From the NCBI RefSeq assembly GCF_001748145.1, contig NZ_BCQA01000001.1, positions 5,730,501 through 5,794,500 on the forward strand: 64,000 nt of DNA, read 5' to 3'. The position numbers and the translations under genes were made by a program. This DNA comes from Bosea sp. BIWAKO-01. GTDB lineage: Bacteria; Pseudomonadota; Alphaproteobacteria; Rhizobiales; Beijerinckiaceae. The notes under the pieces were generated by a model. It was given only the letters and a program-made list of their open reading frames with translations. It ran no database searches and was not told the DNA's origin. Below are positions 36,349 through 44,890 of the stretch, piece by piece; position 1 is the stretch's first letter, and the number at the start of each line of letters is the position of its first letter.

Positions 36349-36738
36349 TCACCCACCCTTCTTTCCGCTCGCATCGAACTGCTTGAGGAAGGCCAGGAGA
36401 TCGGCGATCCGCTTCTCGTCCTTCAGGCCGGCATAGATCATCTTGGTGCCCGGCACCTTTGTGCGCGGGTTCTGGATGTAGTCGGCGAAGGTCGCGTCGT
36501 CCCAGGTCAGGCCGGAATCCTTCATCGCAGTGCTGTAGCCATAGCCTTCGCGGGTTCCGGCCTTTTGCCCGATGACCCCGTTGAGGACCGGCCCGACCGT
36601 GTTCTTTGCGGTCTCGCCGAGCTGATGGCAGGCGCGGCACTGGGCATAGACCTTCTCGCCGGCGGCGGCATCCTGCGCGCGGGCGGGCTGGGCGGCGGCC
36701 GCGAGCAGCGCGGCGCCCATGAGGTAGGCAAGCTTCAT
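36349..36738 (-). CDS. class I soluble cytochrome c (c2/c550-like)
   Basis: A 129-residue periplasmic monoheme cytochrome. The signal peptide ends near ARAQD, the heme site is CRACH in AQCRACHQLGETAKN, and the methionine ligand is expected in VPGTKMIYAG. It is the last gene of the sulfite-oxidase cluster and probably carries electrons to a terminal oxidase. Confidence 0.92.
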   Translation of the reverse strand: MKLAYLMGAALLAAAAQPARAQDAAAGEKVYAQCRACHQLGETAKNTVGPVLNGVIGQKAGTREGYGYSTAMKDSGLTWDDATFADYIQNPRTKVPGTKMIYAGLKDEKRIADLLAFLKQFDASGKKGG

Positions 36739-36750
36739 ATCGTTGGAATC

Positions 36751-37104
36751 CTATGGTTTTGGCGCGAAGGGGCTGACCCAGCCGCCGCTCTGGGCCGGAG
36801 CCTTGGGCGGAAAGGCCTGGGCGAGATAGTCGAGCAGGATCGCGCGCATCTCGGCGTCGGGGGCCGGCATGCTGTGCTTCTCGGTCATCCAGTTCAGGGT
36901 TTCGTCCCAGCGGACGCGGTCCATGCCCTGGCGGCCGACGACCTTCATCGAATGGCAGCCGATGCAGTAGCCGAAGGTCTCGTCGCGGCCGCGGAAATCG
37001 GGCAACGACTCGGGCGTCTCCTCCTGGGCGAAGCTGCCGGCGGGGGCGAGGAGGATGGCCGCAAGAGCGGCCATCCGGAGCGAGTGAAGACCAGCCATCG
37101 TCAA
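36751..37104 (-). CDS. SorB-like c-type cytochrome subunit
   Basis: A 117-residue protein with a cleavable signal (to about FAQEE) and one heme motif CIGCH in FGYCIGCHSMKVVGRQGMDR, plus a Met in EKHSMPAPD. The spacing resembles the cytochrome subunit of sulfite dehydrogenases. Its start overlaps the stop of the molybdoenzyme gene (ATGA), so they are translated together and likely form a complex. Confidence 0.85.
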   Translation of the reverse strand: MTMAGLHSLRMAALAAILLAPAGSFAQEETPESLPDFRGRDETFGYCIGCHSMKVVGRQGMDRVRWDETLNWMTEKHSMPAPDAEMRAILLDYLAQAFPPKAPAQSGGWVSPFAPKP

Positions 37105-38450
37105 CCGACCAGGATCGCGGTGCGGTGGAACGGGTTGGAGCCGTAGCCCTGCGGGTTCCAGTTGGTCGCGACATGCGGCTGGGCGACCCCGCGCGAATCC
37201 GTGGCGCGGACCCAGAACTCGAAATAGCCCTCGCTCGGCAAGGTCACCGCGCCGGTCCAGCGCACCCAGTCATAGCGGTTCTTCGGCTTGGCCAGCGTCA
37301 TCGCCTGCCAGCGCTGGCCGGCATCGAAGGAGACCTCGACCTTGGCGACATCATGATCGCCGGCCCAGGCAGCGCCGCGCAAGGGCACCTCTCGCGTCGT
37401 GGCCGGCAGGCGCGTGCCATTGGCGGGCGCCGTGATGATCGAGCGCACCGGCATCGAGGTCATGTCGGTGAAATTGGTCTTGCCGTCGGCATTCGAGCCC
37501 GGAATCAGCGGCACGGTCGGGATGCGGTAGGAGGTTCCGCCCATTCCCTGCCCGTCATGCGGGGTCGCGCGCACCAGGATGCGGTTCAGCCATTTCGACG
37601 AGAGCGAGGCCGGCCAGCCCGGGACGAGCAGGCGCAACGGGCCGCCATGGATATGCGGCAGCGGCTCGCCATTCATCGCCCAGACGATCAGCGAATGCGG
37701 CTCGAGCGCCTTCTCGATCGGCATGCCGCGCGAGATCGCATCGCGGGTGGTGTCGCCGGAGAGATGCGGATCGGCGCCGAAATGGCCGGTGAACTTGGCG
37801 CTGGCCTTGAGGCCCGCGGCCTTCAGCACATCGGCGAGGCGCACCCCGGTCCATTCGGCGCAGCCGGCGCCGCCATTGGTCCATTGGTTGCCGCGCCCGG
37901 CCGGCTGGTAGAAGGAGCGGCCATTGCCGCCGCATTCCAGCACCATCCGGAAGGTCTGCGCCGCGAAACGGGATTTCAGCTCGGCCAGCGTCAGGGTCAG
38001 CGGCTTCTCGACCTCGCCCTCGATCTTCAGCTGCCAGGTCTCGGCATTCGCCACCGGCTCGGGGATCTGGCCGTTATTGCGAATGAAGAATTTTGAGATC
38101 GGCGTGGTGTCGTCATTGAGCAGGCTTTCCGGCGTCTCGGCGACGAGCGGCCGGTCTCCGAGCAGCACCAGGCCCTTGTCCTTGCCCGGGAAATCGAAGG
38201 GCTGCGGACCCTTTGGCGGAGCGGCTGCGGGCGCGGCAGCCGGTGCGCCCTGTGCGGCGGCCGGCGATATGATCGAGAGGCGCGGCAGGCCGCCAAGTGA
38301 GGCGCCGAGCGCTGCCAGGCTGCCGCCGAGCAGGAGGCGTCGCGATGCGCGTGGAGCGGTGGAGCGTTCGGGGATTGTATCGTGATGCGGTTCGGCGGCG
38401 GCATCCCGCGCCTGGACGTCTTCCAACATGGTGTTTTCTCCCGAGGACAT
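37101..38450 (-). CDS. sulfite oxidase-type molybdopterin enzyme (SorA-like)
   Basis: The 449-residue enzyme has a twin-arginine signal (RASRRLLLGGSLAALGASLG near residue 35), a molybdopterin domain with the Cys ligand in RMVLECGGNGRSFYQP, the HIHGGPLRLLVPGW motif, and a C-terminal Mo-co dimerisation domain. It would oxidise sulfite to sulfate in the periplasm and pass electrons to the adjacent cytochromes. The start may be 38450 or the ATG at 38429. It follows an ECF sigma/anti-sigma pair in the same direction. Confidence 0.9.
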   Translation of the reverse strand: MSSGENTMLEDVQARDAAAEPHHDTIPERSTAPRASRRLLLGGSLAALGASLGGLPRLSIISPAAAQGAPAAAPAAAPPKGPQPFDFPGKDKGLVLLGDRPLVAETPESLLNDDTTPISKFFIRNNGQIPEPVANAETWQLKIEGEVEKPLTLTLAELKSRFAAQTFRMVLECGGNGRSFYQPAGRGNQWTNGGAGCAEWTGVRLADVLKAAGLKASAKFTGHFGADPHLSGDTTRDAISRGMPIEKALEPHSLIVWAMNGEPLPHIHGGPLRLLVPGWPASLSSKWLNRILVRATPHDGQGMGGTSYRIPTVPLIPGSNADGKTNFTDMTSMPVRSIITAPANGTRLPATTREVPLRGAAWAGDHDVAKVEVSFDAGQRWQAMTLAKPKNRYDWVRWTGAVTLPSEGYFEFWVRATDSRGVAQPHVATNWNPQGYGSNPFHRTAILVG

Positions 38451-38529
38451 GTTCCTCGCTGGAGACGACGCCGGGCCGATGCGATTTATTCCAGGTCGAG
38501 AAAAATATTCTGGCGGAGCGAAAGAACCG

Positions 38530-39336
38530 TCAGCCGACGCAAGCCGGGCGGAGGCTGCGCGCCTCGGCCAGCGCCGCGATCTGCTCGCGCGGGATGCTGC
38601 GCTCGTCCTCGGTCAGCCTTGCGACGAGGGCGGCAATACCGTCGAGGCGGGCGGGATCGATGCCCTGCCCGATCAGGGCGTAGCTCGCATGGTGGCCGTG
38701 CCAGGCGCGGATCGCGAAACCGTCGCGATCCTGGACGGCTGGCCGCGCCGGCAGGCTGTCGTCGATGGCAGAGATCCACAGGCCGACGCGGCAGCCATTG
38801 GGCCCGACATAGCCGGCAAGCACGCCGCCGCCGCGCCGCACGGCGGGGTCGAGCGAGAGATGGACGAGGCGCAGCGAGGCGAGCGACAGATCCGGCAGGG
38901 CGTCGACTTTGGCGCCCGCCAGTTCGACGCCGAGGCGCGGCGCCGCGGACCCATGGCCGGCCGGCCCTTGCGCGAGCCAGAGCCGATGGGCGGCAACCGC
39001 CGCGGACAGCGGCGGTTCTGCCGGGTCCGCGCGATACAGGCCGAACCAGGCCACGCCCAGTCCGCAGGCGATCAGCAGCGCGGCCGCCACCTGCAGCCAG
39101 GGCCGGGGGTTCTGTCGCGTCGGCGGCAGGGCTTCCGGCAAGGCGAAGGCCGGCGCCTCCTCCTGCGGGGATACGGCGCGCATGGTGGCGCGCAGATGCG
39201 TCAGCGTCGCGACCTTGGCGGCGATCTCACGATCGACCGCGATCGCGGCTGCGACCTTGGCCGTCTCGCCCGGCTCCAGCTCGCCATCGACATAGGCGTT
39301 GAGCAGATCCCAGGAGATGGTTTCGCGCCCGGTCAT
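38530..39336 (-). CDS. membrane-bound anti-sigma factor
   Basis: The 268-residue protein has an N-terminal anti-sigma-like helical region (ISWDLLNAYVDGELEPGETA), one membrane helix (WLQVAAALLIACGLGVAWF) and a periplasmic domain of about 170 residues. No HxxxCxxC zinc motif is visible. It directly follows the ECF sigma gene: ATG 39336 is next to the sigma stop, and a GTG at 39345 would overlap it. The periplasmic domain may sense envelope or oxidative stress. Confidence 0.82.
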   Translation of the reverse strand: MTGRETISWDLLNAYVDGELEPGETAKVAAAIAVDREIAAKVATLTHLRATMRAVSPQEEAPAFALPEALPPTRQNPRPWLQVAAALLIACGLGVAWFGLYRADPAEPPLSAAVAAHRLWLAQGPAGHGSAAPRLGVELAGAKVDALPDLSLASLRLVHLSLDPAVRRGGGVLAGYVGPNGCRVGLWISAIDDSLPARPAVQDRDGFAIRAWHGHHASYALIGQGIDPARLDGIAALVARLTEDERSIPREQIAALAEARSLRPACVG

Positions 39337-39337
39337 G

Positions 39338-39859
39338 TCAGCCACCCACCTGGCGGCGCCGCAGCGGGAGAACGCGAAGATTGCCGCCCTCGACCGCCTC
39401 CAGCAGCGCTGCGCGCGCCCGGCTGATCCGGCTCATCACGGTCCCCTGGGGGATGCCGAGGATCTCTGCCGCCTCGCCATAGCGAAAGCCGGCGAGATCG
39501 ATCAGTTCGAGGATGTCGCGATGCGACGGATCGAGGCGTTCGAGCGCCTGGCGCACGGTGATCTCGGCGATCAGGCTGTCATGATGGCGCCAATACCCGC
39601 CCTCGGGCGCGTCCGCCTCGGTGGCGGCAACCTCGGAAGCCTGCTCGCGGCGATGCTCGTCGATCCAGAGATTGCGCAGGATCGTGAACAGCCAGGGCCG
39701 GAGGCGCTCGTCCTCCTCGGGCGGCGCCCCCGCGAGCGCCTTCATGGCGCAGGATTGCAGCAGATCGGCCGCCGCGTCCCGGCTGCCGCTCAGCCGCAGC
39801 GCATAGAAGAACAGGCGGTCCCAGTTCCGGCGCAGGGCACGCTCGACGACGATACGCAG
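39338..39859 (-). CDS. ECF sigma factor with no standard start codon
   Basis: The protein shows sigma region 2 (LRRNWDRLFFYALRLSGSRD, then PWLFTILRNLWIDEHRR) and region 4 (LDPSHRDILELIDLAGFRYG, then PQGTVMSRISRARAAL). The first ATG (39745) would remove half of region 2. The frame is open up to a TAG near 39893, but it holds no ATG, GTG or TTG before that. GGAGGGG (39866-39872) is suitably placed for CTG at 39859 or ATC at 39862, so I set the start at 39859, giving 173 residues. Confidence 0.75.
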   Translation of the reverse strand: MRIVVERALRRNWDRLFFYALRLSGSRDAAADLLQSCAMKALAGAPPEEDERLRPWLFTILRNLWIDEHRREQASEVAATEADAPEGGYWRHHDSLIAEITVRQALERLDPSHRDILELIDLAGFRYGEAAEILGIPQGTVMSRISRARAALLEAVEGGNLRVLPLRRRQVGG

Positions 39860-40162
39860 GATGAGCCCCTCCGCGATGGCTTTCAGGCCCTATCCTATCG
39901 CAGAGGCTCCCGGGCTTCTCAAGGCTCGGCCAGGGGTTTCCGGCCCCGTCCGCGGATGTCGCGACCTCCAGCCAGGCGCAGCTTGCGTCGCTGCATGCCG
40001 CCGCTTGCGCGGGAGCCGATGCTGCAGCCCCGCCCGTGACGAGATACGGGCGGCCTGTCTCAACAAATCTTAATTCCTTTCTCCCACACCAGAGGAACCA
40101 CGCTGCCATAAAGGACTCTCCGGACCTCGCCTGAGGCACTGCTGCCCAGGCCCACTCACGCG
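39860..40162. other. 303-base divergent intergenic region
   Basis: Between the sigma-factor gene and the diguanylate cyclase no further gene is seen. An autoregulated ECF promoter would be expected here but no -35/-10 pair could be assigned with confidence. Confidence 0.35.
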
Positions 40163-41335
40163 ATGAACATGGACCTGCCGACCCTCTGGTACCTGACCGT
40201 TGGAACATCGCTGGTCGCCACAGCCATGACGCTGTGGGAGCGCAAGGCGCATGGCCAGCGCTCACGCCCGCTCGGCATCTGGGCTGCGAGTTATGTCGTT
40301 TTCGCCGTCGGCTGCCTGCTCGCCATGAGGCGTGAGGCGTTTCCCGGCATCATAGGCCCGGCGCTGACCAATATCGTCATGGTTCTCGGCTACCTCCTGG
40401 TTCTCCAGGGCGTCAGATGCCTCGACGAGCGCGTACGCATCGGCCGCTGCGCCGCCGTGCTCATTGTCCTGGCTGCGGCGTGGGCCATCGGTGGCGAAGC
40501 GTTTCCGGTGTTCTTCTGGACCTATGTCGCCTCGCTGCCGATTGCCGCGATCTGCGGCCTGACCGCGCTTGTCCTGTTGCGCAGCCGCGCGGTGAAGCCT
40601 CTGCGATCCCGACCGATCGCCGTCGCGGTCTTCGTCTGCCACGGCCTGTTCTATTCCCTGCGCGCGACCCTCGCGCCCCTGCTCGTGGAACTCTACGGCG
40701 AGCATCTGCTGCCGGTTCTCGCCAAGGCCACGATGTACGAGGCCGTGCTCTTCATGATGGCCATGCCAATGGCCTTGCTGGCGCTGATCCGCGAAGAGTA
40801 TCAGGCGCAGCTCCTGGCGGATTCCCGCACGGATTTCCTGACCGGGCTGCGCAACCGGCAGGGGTTTTTCGAGCACGGCGCCAAGGCGCTAAGGAATGCG
40901 GACGCGCAACAGCCGGTGTGCCTGCTTGCCTTCGATCTCGACCACTTCAAGGCGATCAATGACCGTTACGGCCATGACGCGGGCGATGCGGTGCTCAAAC
41001 TCTTCGCCACGGTGTCGCGCGAGATCGCCGACGCCGACGGAATCATCGGCCGCTTGGGCGGAGAAGAGTTCGCGCTCCTGCTGCCCGGCCAGAACAGCAC
41101 CGCCGCAGGCCGGATCGGCGAGGCCGTCGCCAGGGCATTTGCCGAACGCGCAGCGCGAAGCGACGGCTTGAACCTGACGGCGACCGTCAGCATCGGGCTG
41201 GCCGAAGCGCAATCGAACGCGACCGCCCTCGCCGAGCTGCTCTCGGCGGCCGACCTCGCGCTTTACAAGGCCAAAGCGCTTGGAAGGAACCGCATTCAGA
41301 TGGCCGGCGCGACGGGGGTTTCCGAGGCGGCCTGA
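40163..41335 (+). CDS. membrane diguanylate cyclase (GGDEF protein)
   Basis: A 390-residue protein with about six N-terminal membrane helices (residues 8-210) and a C-terminal GGDEF domain. The active site is GGEEF at 299-303 in GRLGGEEFALLLPG, with substrate residues in FDLDHFKAINDRYGHDAGD. The RxxD inhibitory site is missing: the corresponding residues are DADG. It should make cyclic di-GMP without product inhibition at that site. It is monocistronic. Confidence 0.93.
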   Translation: MNMDLPTLWYLTVGTSLVATAMTLWERKAHGQRSRPLGIWAASYVVFAVGCLLAMRREAFPGIIGPALTNIVMVLGYLLVLQGVRCLDERVRIGRCAAVLIVLAAAWAIGGEAFPVFFWTYVASLPIAAICGLTALVLLRSRAVKPLRSRPIAVAVFVCHGLFYSLRATLAPLLVELYGEHLLPVLAKATMYEAVLFMMAMPMALLALIREEYQAQLLADSRTDFLTGLRNRQGFFEHGAKALRNADAQQPVCLLAFDLDHFKAINDRYGHDAGDAVLKLFATVSREIADADGIIGRLGGEEFALLLPGQNSTAAGRIGEAVARAFAERAARSDGLNLTATVSIGLAEAQSNATALAELLSAADLALYKAKALGRNRIQMAGATGVSEAA

Positions 41336-41485
41336 CGCCGATCGAACGCCCCGATCGCGACAAGCCGCGCCGCCTTCCGGACGGCCAGGCGGAAGGGCGA
41401 GACATGACCTGCGCGGACGGCGGCTGCCGTCGCAGAAGCAGCCTCGAATGGCCGTTCCGTCCGCTTTGCCGCGGCTCGCTGGAAC

Positions 41486-42532
41486 TCACACAACCTGGCG
41501 TTGCAGACGCTTCTCCAGCGCACGGCTGTAATGCGAGATGAAGGAGCAGAACGCGACATAGAGCAGAGCGACGAAGAGGTAGCCTTCGAGCGAGAAGCTG
41601 CGCCATTGCGGATCGCCCAGCGCCTGCTTGGTTGCGAGCAGGAGGTCGGTCAGGCCGACGATGCCGACGAGGGACGTATCCTTGAACAGGCCGATGAACA
41701 GGTTGGCGATCGCCGGAACAGCAAGGCGGAGCGCCTGCGGCACGACAACCAGCAACGATGTCTGCCAATAGCCGAGCCCGAGCGCCTTGGCCGCCTGCTC
41801 CTGTCCCGCGGGCACGGCCTGCAGGCCGCCGCGGATGGCTTCCGCCAGATAGGCCGCGCTGAACAGCGTGATGGCGATGAGTGCACGCAGCAGAGCATCG
41901 ATCTGCAGCTTTCCCGGCAGGAAGAGCGGAATCATGAACGAGGCCATGAACAGCACGCTGACCAGCGGCACGCCGCGGACCATCTCGATGAAGATGACGC
42001 AGACGCCCCTGATGATGCCGAGCTGCGAGCGCCGTCCGAGCGCCAGCGCAATGGCGAGCGGGAATGCGCCGAGGATGCCGCCGACCGCGAGGAAGACCGT
42101 CAGCGGCAGCCCGCCCCATAGATCGGTCGCCACGAAGGACAGGCCGAGCACGCCGCCACGCATCAGGACGATCACGGCGGGGATCCCCAGCAGCCAGCCC
42201 GCGATGACGGCCCGCGCCCCAAAGCGCAGCGAGCAGCTCGCCAGCACCAGCATGATGGTCAGCAGCAAGGCTGCGAAAGGTCGCCACTGCTCCTCGAACG
42301 GGTAGCGGCCGAACAGGATCAGCCGCAATTTCTCATGGACGAAGGCCCAGCAGGCCCCGCCCATGGCGCGACAGGTCGCCGGAGACGCCGCCCACCAGGT
42401 TGCATCGAACACCGCCCAGCGCAGCAGCGACGGGAGATAGGTGACGAAGAGGCCGAGCATCGCGACCGTCAGCAGCGTGTTGCCGACGCTGCCGAACAGG
42501 CGTTCCCGCACCGAAGGGGCCGCGGCGCTCAT
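41486..42532 (-). CDS. aapM: general L-amino acid ABC transporter permease (AapM-like)
   Basis: The 348-residue inner-membrane permease of the HisM/GltK family has the EAA-like loop EAIRGGLQAVPAGQEQAAKALG and a long N-terminal extension typical of AapM. It overlaps aapQ by ATGA. It forms the channel with AapQ for uptake of many L-amino acids. Confidence 0.9.
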   Translation of the reverse strand: MSAAAPSVRERLFGSVGNTLLTVAMLGLFVTYLPSLLRWAVFDATWWAASPATCRAMGGACWAFVHEKLRLILFGRYPFEEQWRPFAALLLTIMLVLASCSLRFGARAVIAGWLLGIPAVIVLMRGGVLGLSFVATDLWGGLPLTVFLAVGGILGAFPLAIALALGRRSQLGIIRGVCVIFIEMVRGVPLVSVLFMASFMIPLFLPGKLQIDALLRALIAITLFSAAYLAEAIRGGLQAVPAGQEQAAKALGLGYWQTSLLVVVPQALRLAVPAIANLFIGLFKDTSLVGIVGLTDLLLATKQALGDPQWRSFSLEGYLFVALLYVAFCSFISHYSRALEKRLQRQVV

Positions 42533-43704
42533 GACGCCCCCTTGAGCGCGACGCGGCTATTGTACCAGTTCATGAAGGCCGAGATCGCGAGGCTGATCGT
42601 GAGGTACACGCTCATCAGGATCGCGATGACCTCGACCGCCTGGCCGGTCTGGTTGATGATCGTGTTGCCGATCGACATCAGGTCGGGATAGCCGATCGCG
42701 ATGGCGAGCGAGGTGTTCTTGGCCAGATTGAGATACTGGCTGGCGAGCGGCGGCACCGCGACCTTCATCGCCTGCGGGATCACCACCAGGCGCAGCGCCT
42801 GGCCCCGCGTCAGCCCCAGCGCGGCGGCGGCCTCGAGCTGGCCGCGGCTGACCGACAGGATTCCGGCACGCAGGATCTCACCGATGAAGGCGGCGTTGTA
42901 GAGCGACAGCCCGATCAGGAGCGCCGTCAGTTCCGGCGTGATCATGCCGCCGCCGGAGAAACCGAAGCGGGTCGGCCGCGGCATGTCGAAGGAGGTTGTC
43001 GCGGCGAGATCGAGCGCCACGGCGGCAAGCGGCAGCAAAAGCAGCAGCAACCCGGGCCAGAGCTTCGCCGGCGCGCCGGTCAACTCCGCGCGCCGGCGGG
43101 CCCACAGGCCGTGGCCGGCGAAGGCGACGAGGCCGACAAGCGCCGCCACCAGGATGAGGCCGGCGCCATGCTGCAGCACCGGGAAATGCAGGCCGCTCTT
43201 GGCGAGATAGACCCCGGGAAGCAGTTGCGGCGCGGCCGATGCGGCCGGCAGCATCTGGGTCAGCACCGCATACCAGAGATAGAGCTGCAGCAGCAGCGGC
43301 GTGTTGCGGACAAGCTCGACATAAAGCCTGGCCAGCGGGCTGACGAGGGGATTGCGCGACAGGCTGGCGATGCCGATGACGAAGCCGGCAAGCGTCGACA
43401 GCACGATGCCGAGCACGGCAACCACGAGCGTGTTGAGCAGACCGACCAACAGCGCCCGGCCGAAACTGGCGCTGGCGCCGTAGGCGATGAAGCTCTGGCC
43501 GATCTCGAAGCCGGCCGCCTGCCAGATGAAGCCGAAGCCCGTCCGGATCGAGCGCGCCTCCAGATTGCCGACGAGGTTCGTGGCCAGGAATGCGACGGTG
43601 CCCGCCAGCACCGCCAGCACGATCACCTGCGTCGCCAGGGCGCGAAAGGACGGGTCGTTCCAGCCTCTCGCCACGCGCGTCGGCGCGATCGCGACGACGC
43701 TCAT
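42529..43704 (-). CDS. aapQ: general L-amino acid ABC transporter permease (AapQ-like)
   Basis: The 391-residue permease carries the EAA loop GEILRAGILSVSRGQLEAAA and the large insert after the first helices that marks AapQ. The ATG at 43704 lies just after the aapJ stop; the longer upstream frame is inside aapJ and not needed. It pairs with AapM. No aapP ATPase gene is found downstream. Confidence 0.9.
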   Translation of the reverse strand: MSVVAIAPTRVARGWNDPSFRALATQVIVLAVLAGTVAFLATNLVGNLEARSIRTGFGFIWQAAGFEIGQSFIAYGASASFGRALLVGLLNTLVVAVLGIVLSTLAGFVIGIASLSRNPLVSPLARLYVELVRNTPLLLQLYLWYAVLTQMLPAASAAPQLLPGVYLAKSGLHFPVLQHGAGLILVAALVGLVAFAGHGLWARRRAELTGAPAKLWPGLLLLLLPLAAVALDLAATTSFDMPRPTRFGFSGGGMITPELTALLIGLSLYNAAFIGEILRAGILSVSRGQLEAAAALGLTRGQALRLVVIPQAMKVAVPPLASQYLNLAKNTSLAIAIGYPDLMSIGNTIINQTGQAVEVIAILMSVYLTISLAISAFMNWYNSRVALKGAS

Positions 43705-43705
43705 C

Positions 43706-44767
43706 TCAGCGCGTCGGCATGGCGTACATCTGCCCGCCCTTTGTCCACAGCGCGTTTGCACCGCGCTCCATGCGCAGGGCTGTCCTGGGGCCGACATTGC
43801 GTTCGAAGATCTCGCCGTAATTGCCGACCCGCTTGATTGCGCGATAGGCCCAGCCCGGGTCGAGGCCGAGTCTCTGGCCCATGTCGCCGGTGAGGCCGAG
43901 CAGGCGCTTGATCTCCGGGTTCGCGCTCTCCTTCATCTGGTCGACATTGGCGGCAGTGATGCCCTTCTCCTCCGCCTCGATCAGCGCCATCAGGACCCAT
44001 TTGACGGCGGTGAACCATTCGAGGTCGTTGCGGCCGACGACCGGGCCGAGCGGTTCCTTCGAGATCATGTCAGGCAGGATCTGCCATTCATCGGGATTGG
44101 GTGCGTCGGAAGCCCGGACCGAGGACAGATATGACATGTCGGCAGAGAAGGCCTGGCAGCGGCCACTGAAGAAGGCGGCGCGCGCCTCGTTCTGGGCCTC
44201 GAACACGACGGGCGTGAATTTCTTGCCGTTGGCCCGGAAATAATCGGCGAGATTGAGCTCGCTCGTCGTGCCGGTGGCCGTGCAGATGCTGGCGCCGTCC
44301 AGTTCGAGTGCGCTCTTCAGGCCGAGCGATTTCGGCACCAGGAAGCCCTGGCCGTCGTAGAAATAGACGCCGGCATAGAGCAGGCCGAGCGAGGCGTCGC
44401 GCGTCAGCGTCCAGGTCGCGACGGTGGTGAGCATGTCGATCTCGCCCGACTGCAGGGCCGTGAAGCGTTGCTGCGGGCTGAGCGGGACGAACTTCTCCCT
44501 TGCGGCATCGCCGAGCACCGCCGCCGAGACCGCGCGGCAGAAATCGGTCGTCAGTCCGGTCCAGCGGCCAGAACTATCGGCGATCGAGAAGCCGCCGATG
44601 CCGGTGCTGACCCCGCAGGTGACTTCGCCGCGCTTGCGGACGGCATCGAGTGTCGGCCCGGCCTGGGCCGCGGCGGAGAATGTCGCGGCCGCCGCCAGCA
44701 CGGCCGCGGCGAGGCCCGATCTGACGAGGCCTGATTTGACGAGTCCCGACTTGAACAGAGTCTTCAC
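43706..44767 (-). CDS. aapJ: general L-amino acid-binding protein (AapJ-like)
   Basis: The 353-residue periplasmic binding protein has a signal peptide ending near AAAQAGPTLD. The mature sequence GEVTCGVSTGIGGFSIADSS and TGLTTDFCRAVSAAVLGD is the AapJ/BztA signature. The signal peptide holds three tandem five-residue units (KSGLV KSGLV RSGLA, residues 6-20), an expanded start. It delivers L-amino acids to AapQM. Confidence 0.93.
   Translation of the reverse strand: MKTLFKSGLVKSGLVRSGLAAAVLAAAATFSAAAQAGPTLDAVRKRGEVTCGVSTGIGGFSIADSSGRWTGLTTDFCRAVSAAVLGDAAREKFVPLSPQQRFTALQSGEIDMLTTVATWTLTRDASLGLLYAGVYFYDGQGFLVPKSLGLKSALELDGASICTATGTTSELNLADYFRANGKKFTPVVFEAQNEARAAFFSGRCQAFSADMSYLSSVRASDAPNPDEWQILPDMISKEPLGPVVGRNDLEWFTAVKWVLMALIEAEEKGITAANVDQMKESANPEIKRLLGLTGDMGQRLGLDPGWAYRAIKRVGNYGEIFERNVGPRTALRMERGANALWTKGGQMYAMPTR
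44708..44752 (-). repeat. three tandem 15-bp repeats inside aapJ
   Basis: Three imperfect 15-base units encode KSGLV, KSGLV and RSGLA at the beginning of the AapJ signal peptide. The units differ by a few substitutions. They lengthen the signal-peptide n-region without breaking the frame. Confidence 0.8.
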
Positions 44768-44890
44768 GTGTCCCTCCCCTGGAACCGCCGCTCGCCGCTG
44801 CGACCGGCTTGCGGACTTGCGCTCTTGTTGACCGGCGCATGCGCGGGCTTCGCCGGCTGCGCTCTTGCTGTTGGCCGTGTCGCGGCGTCG

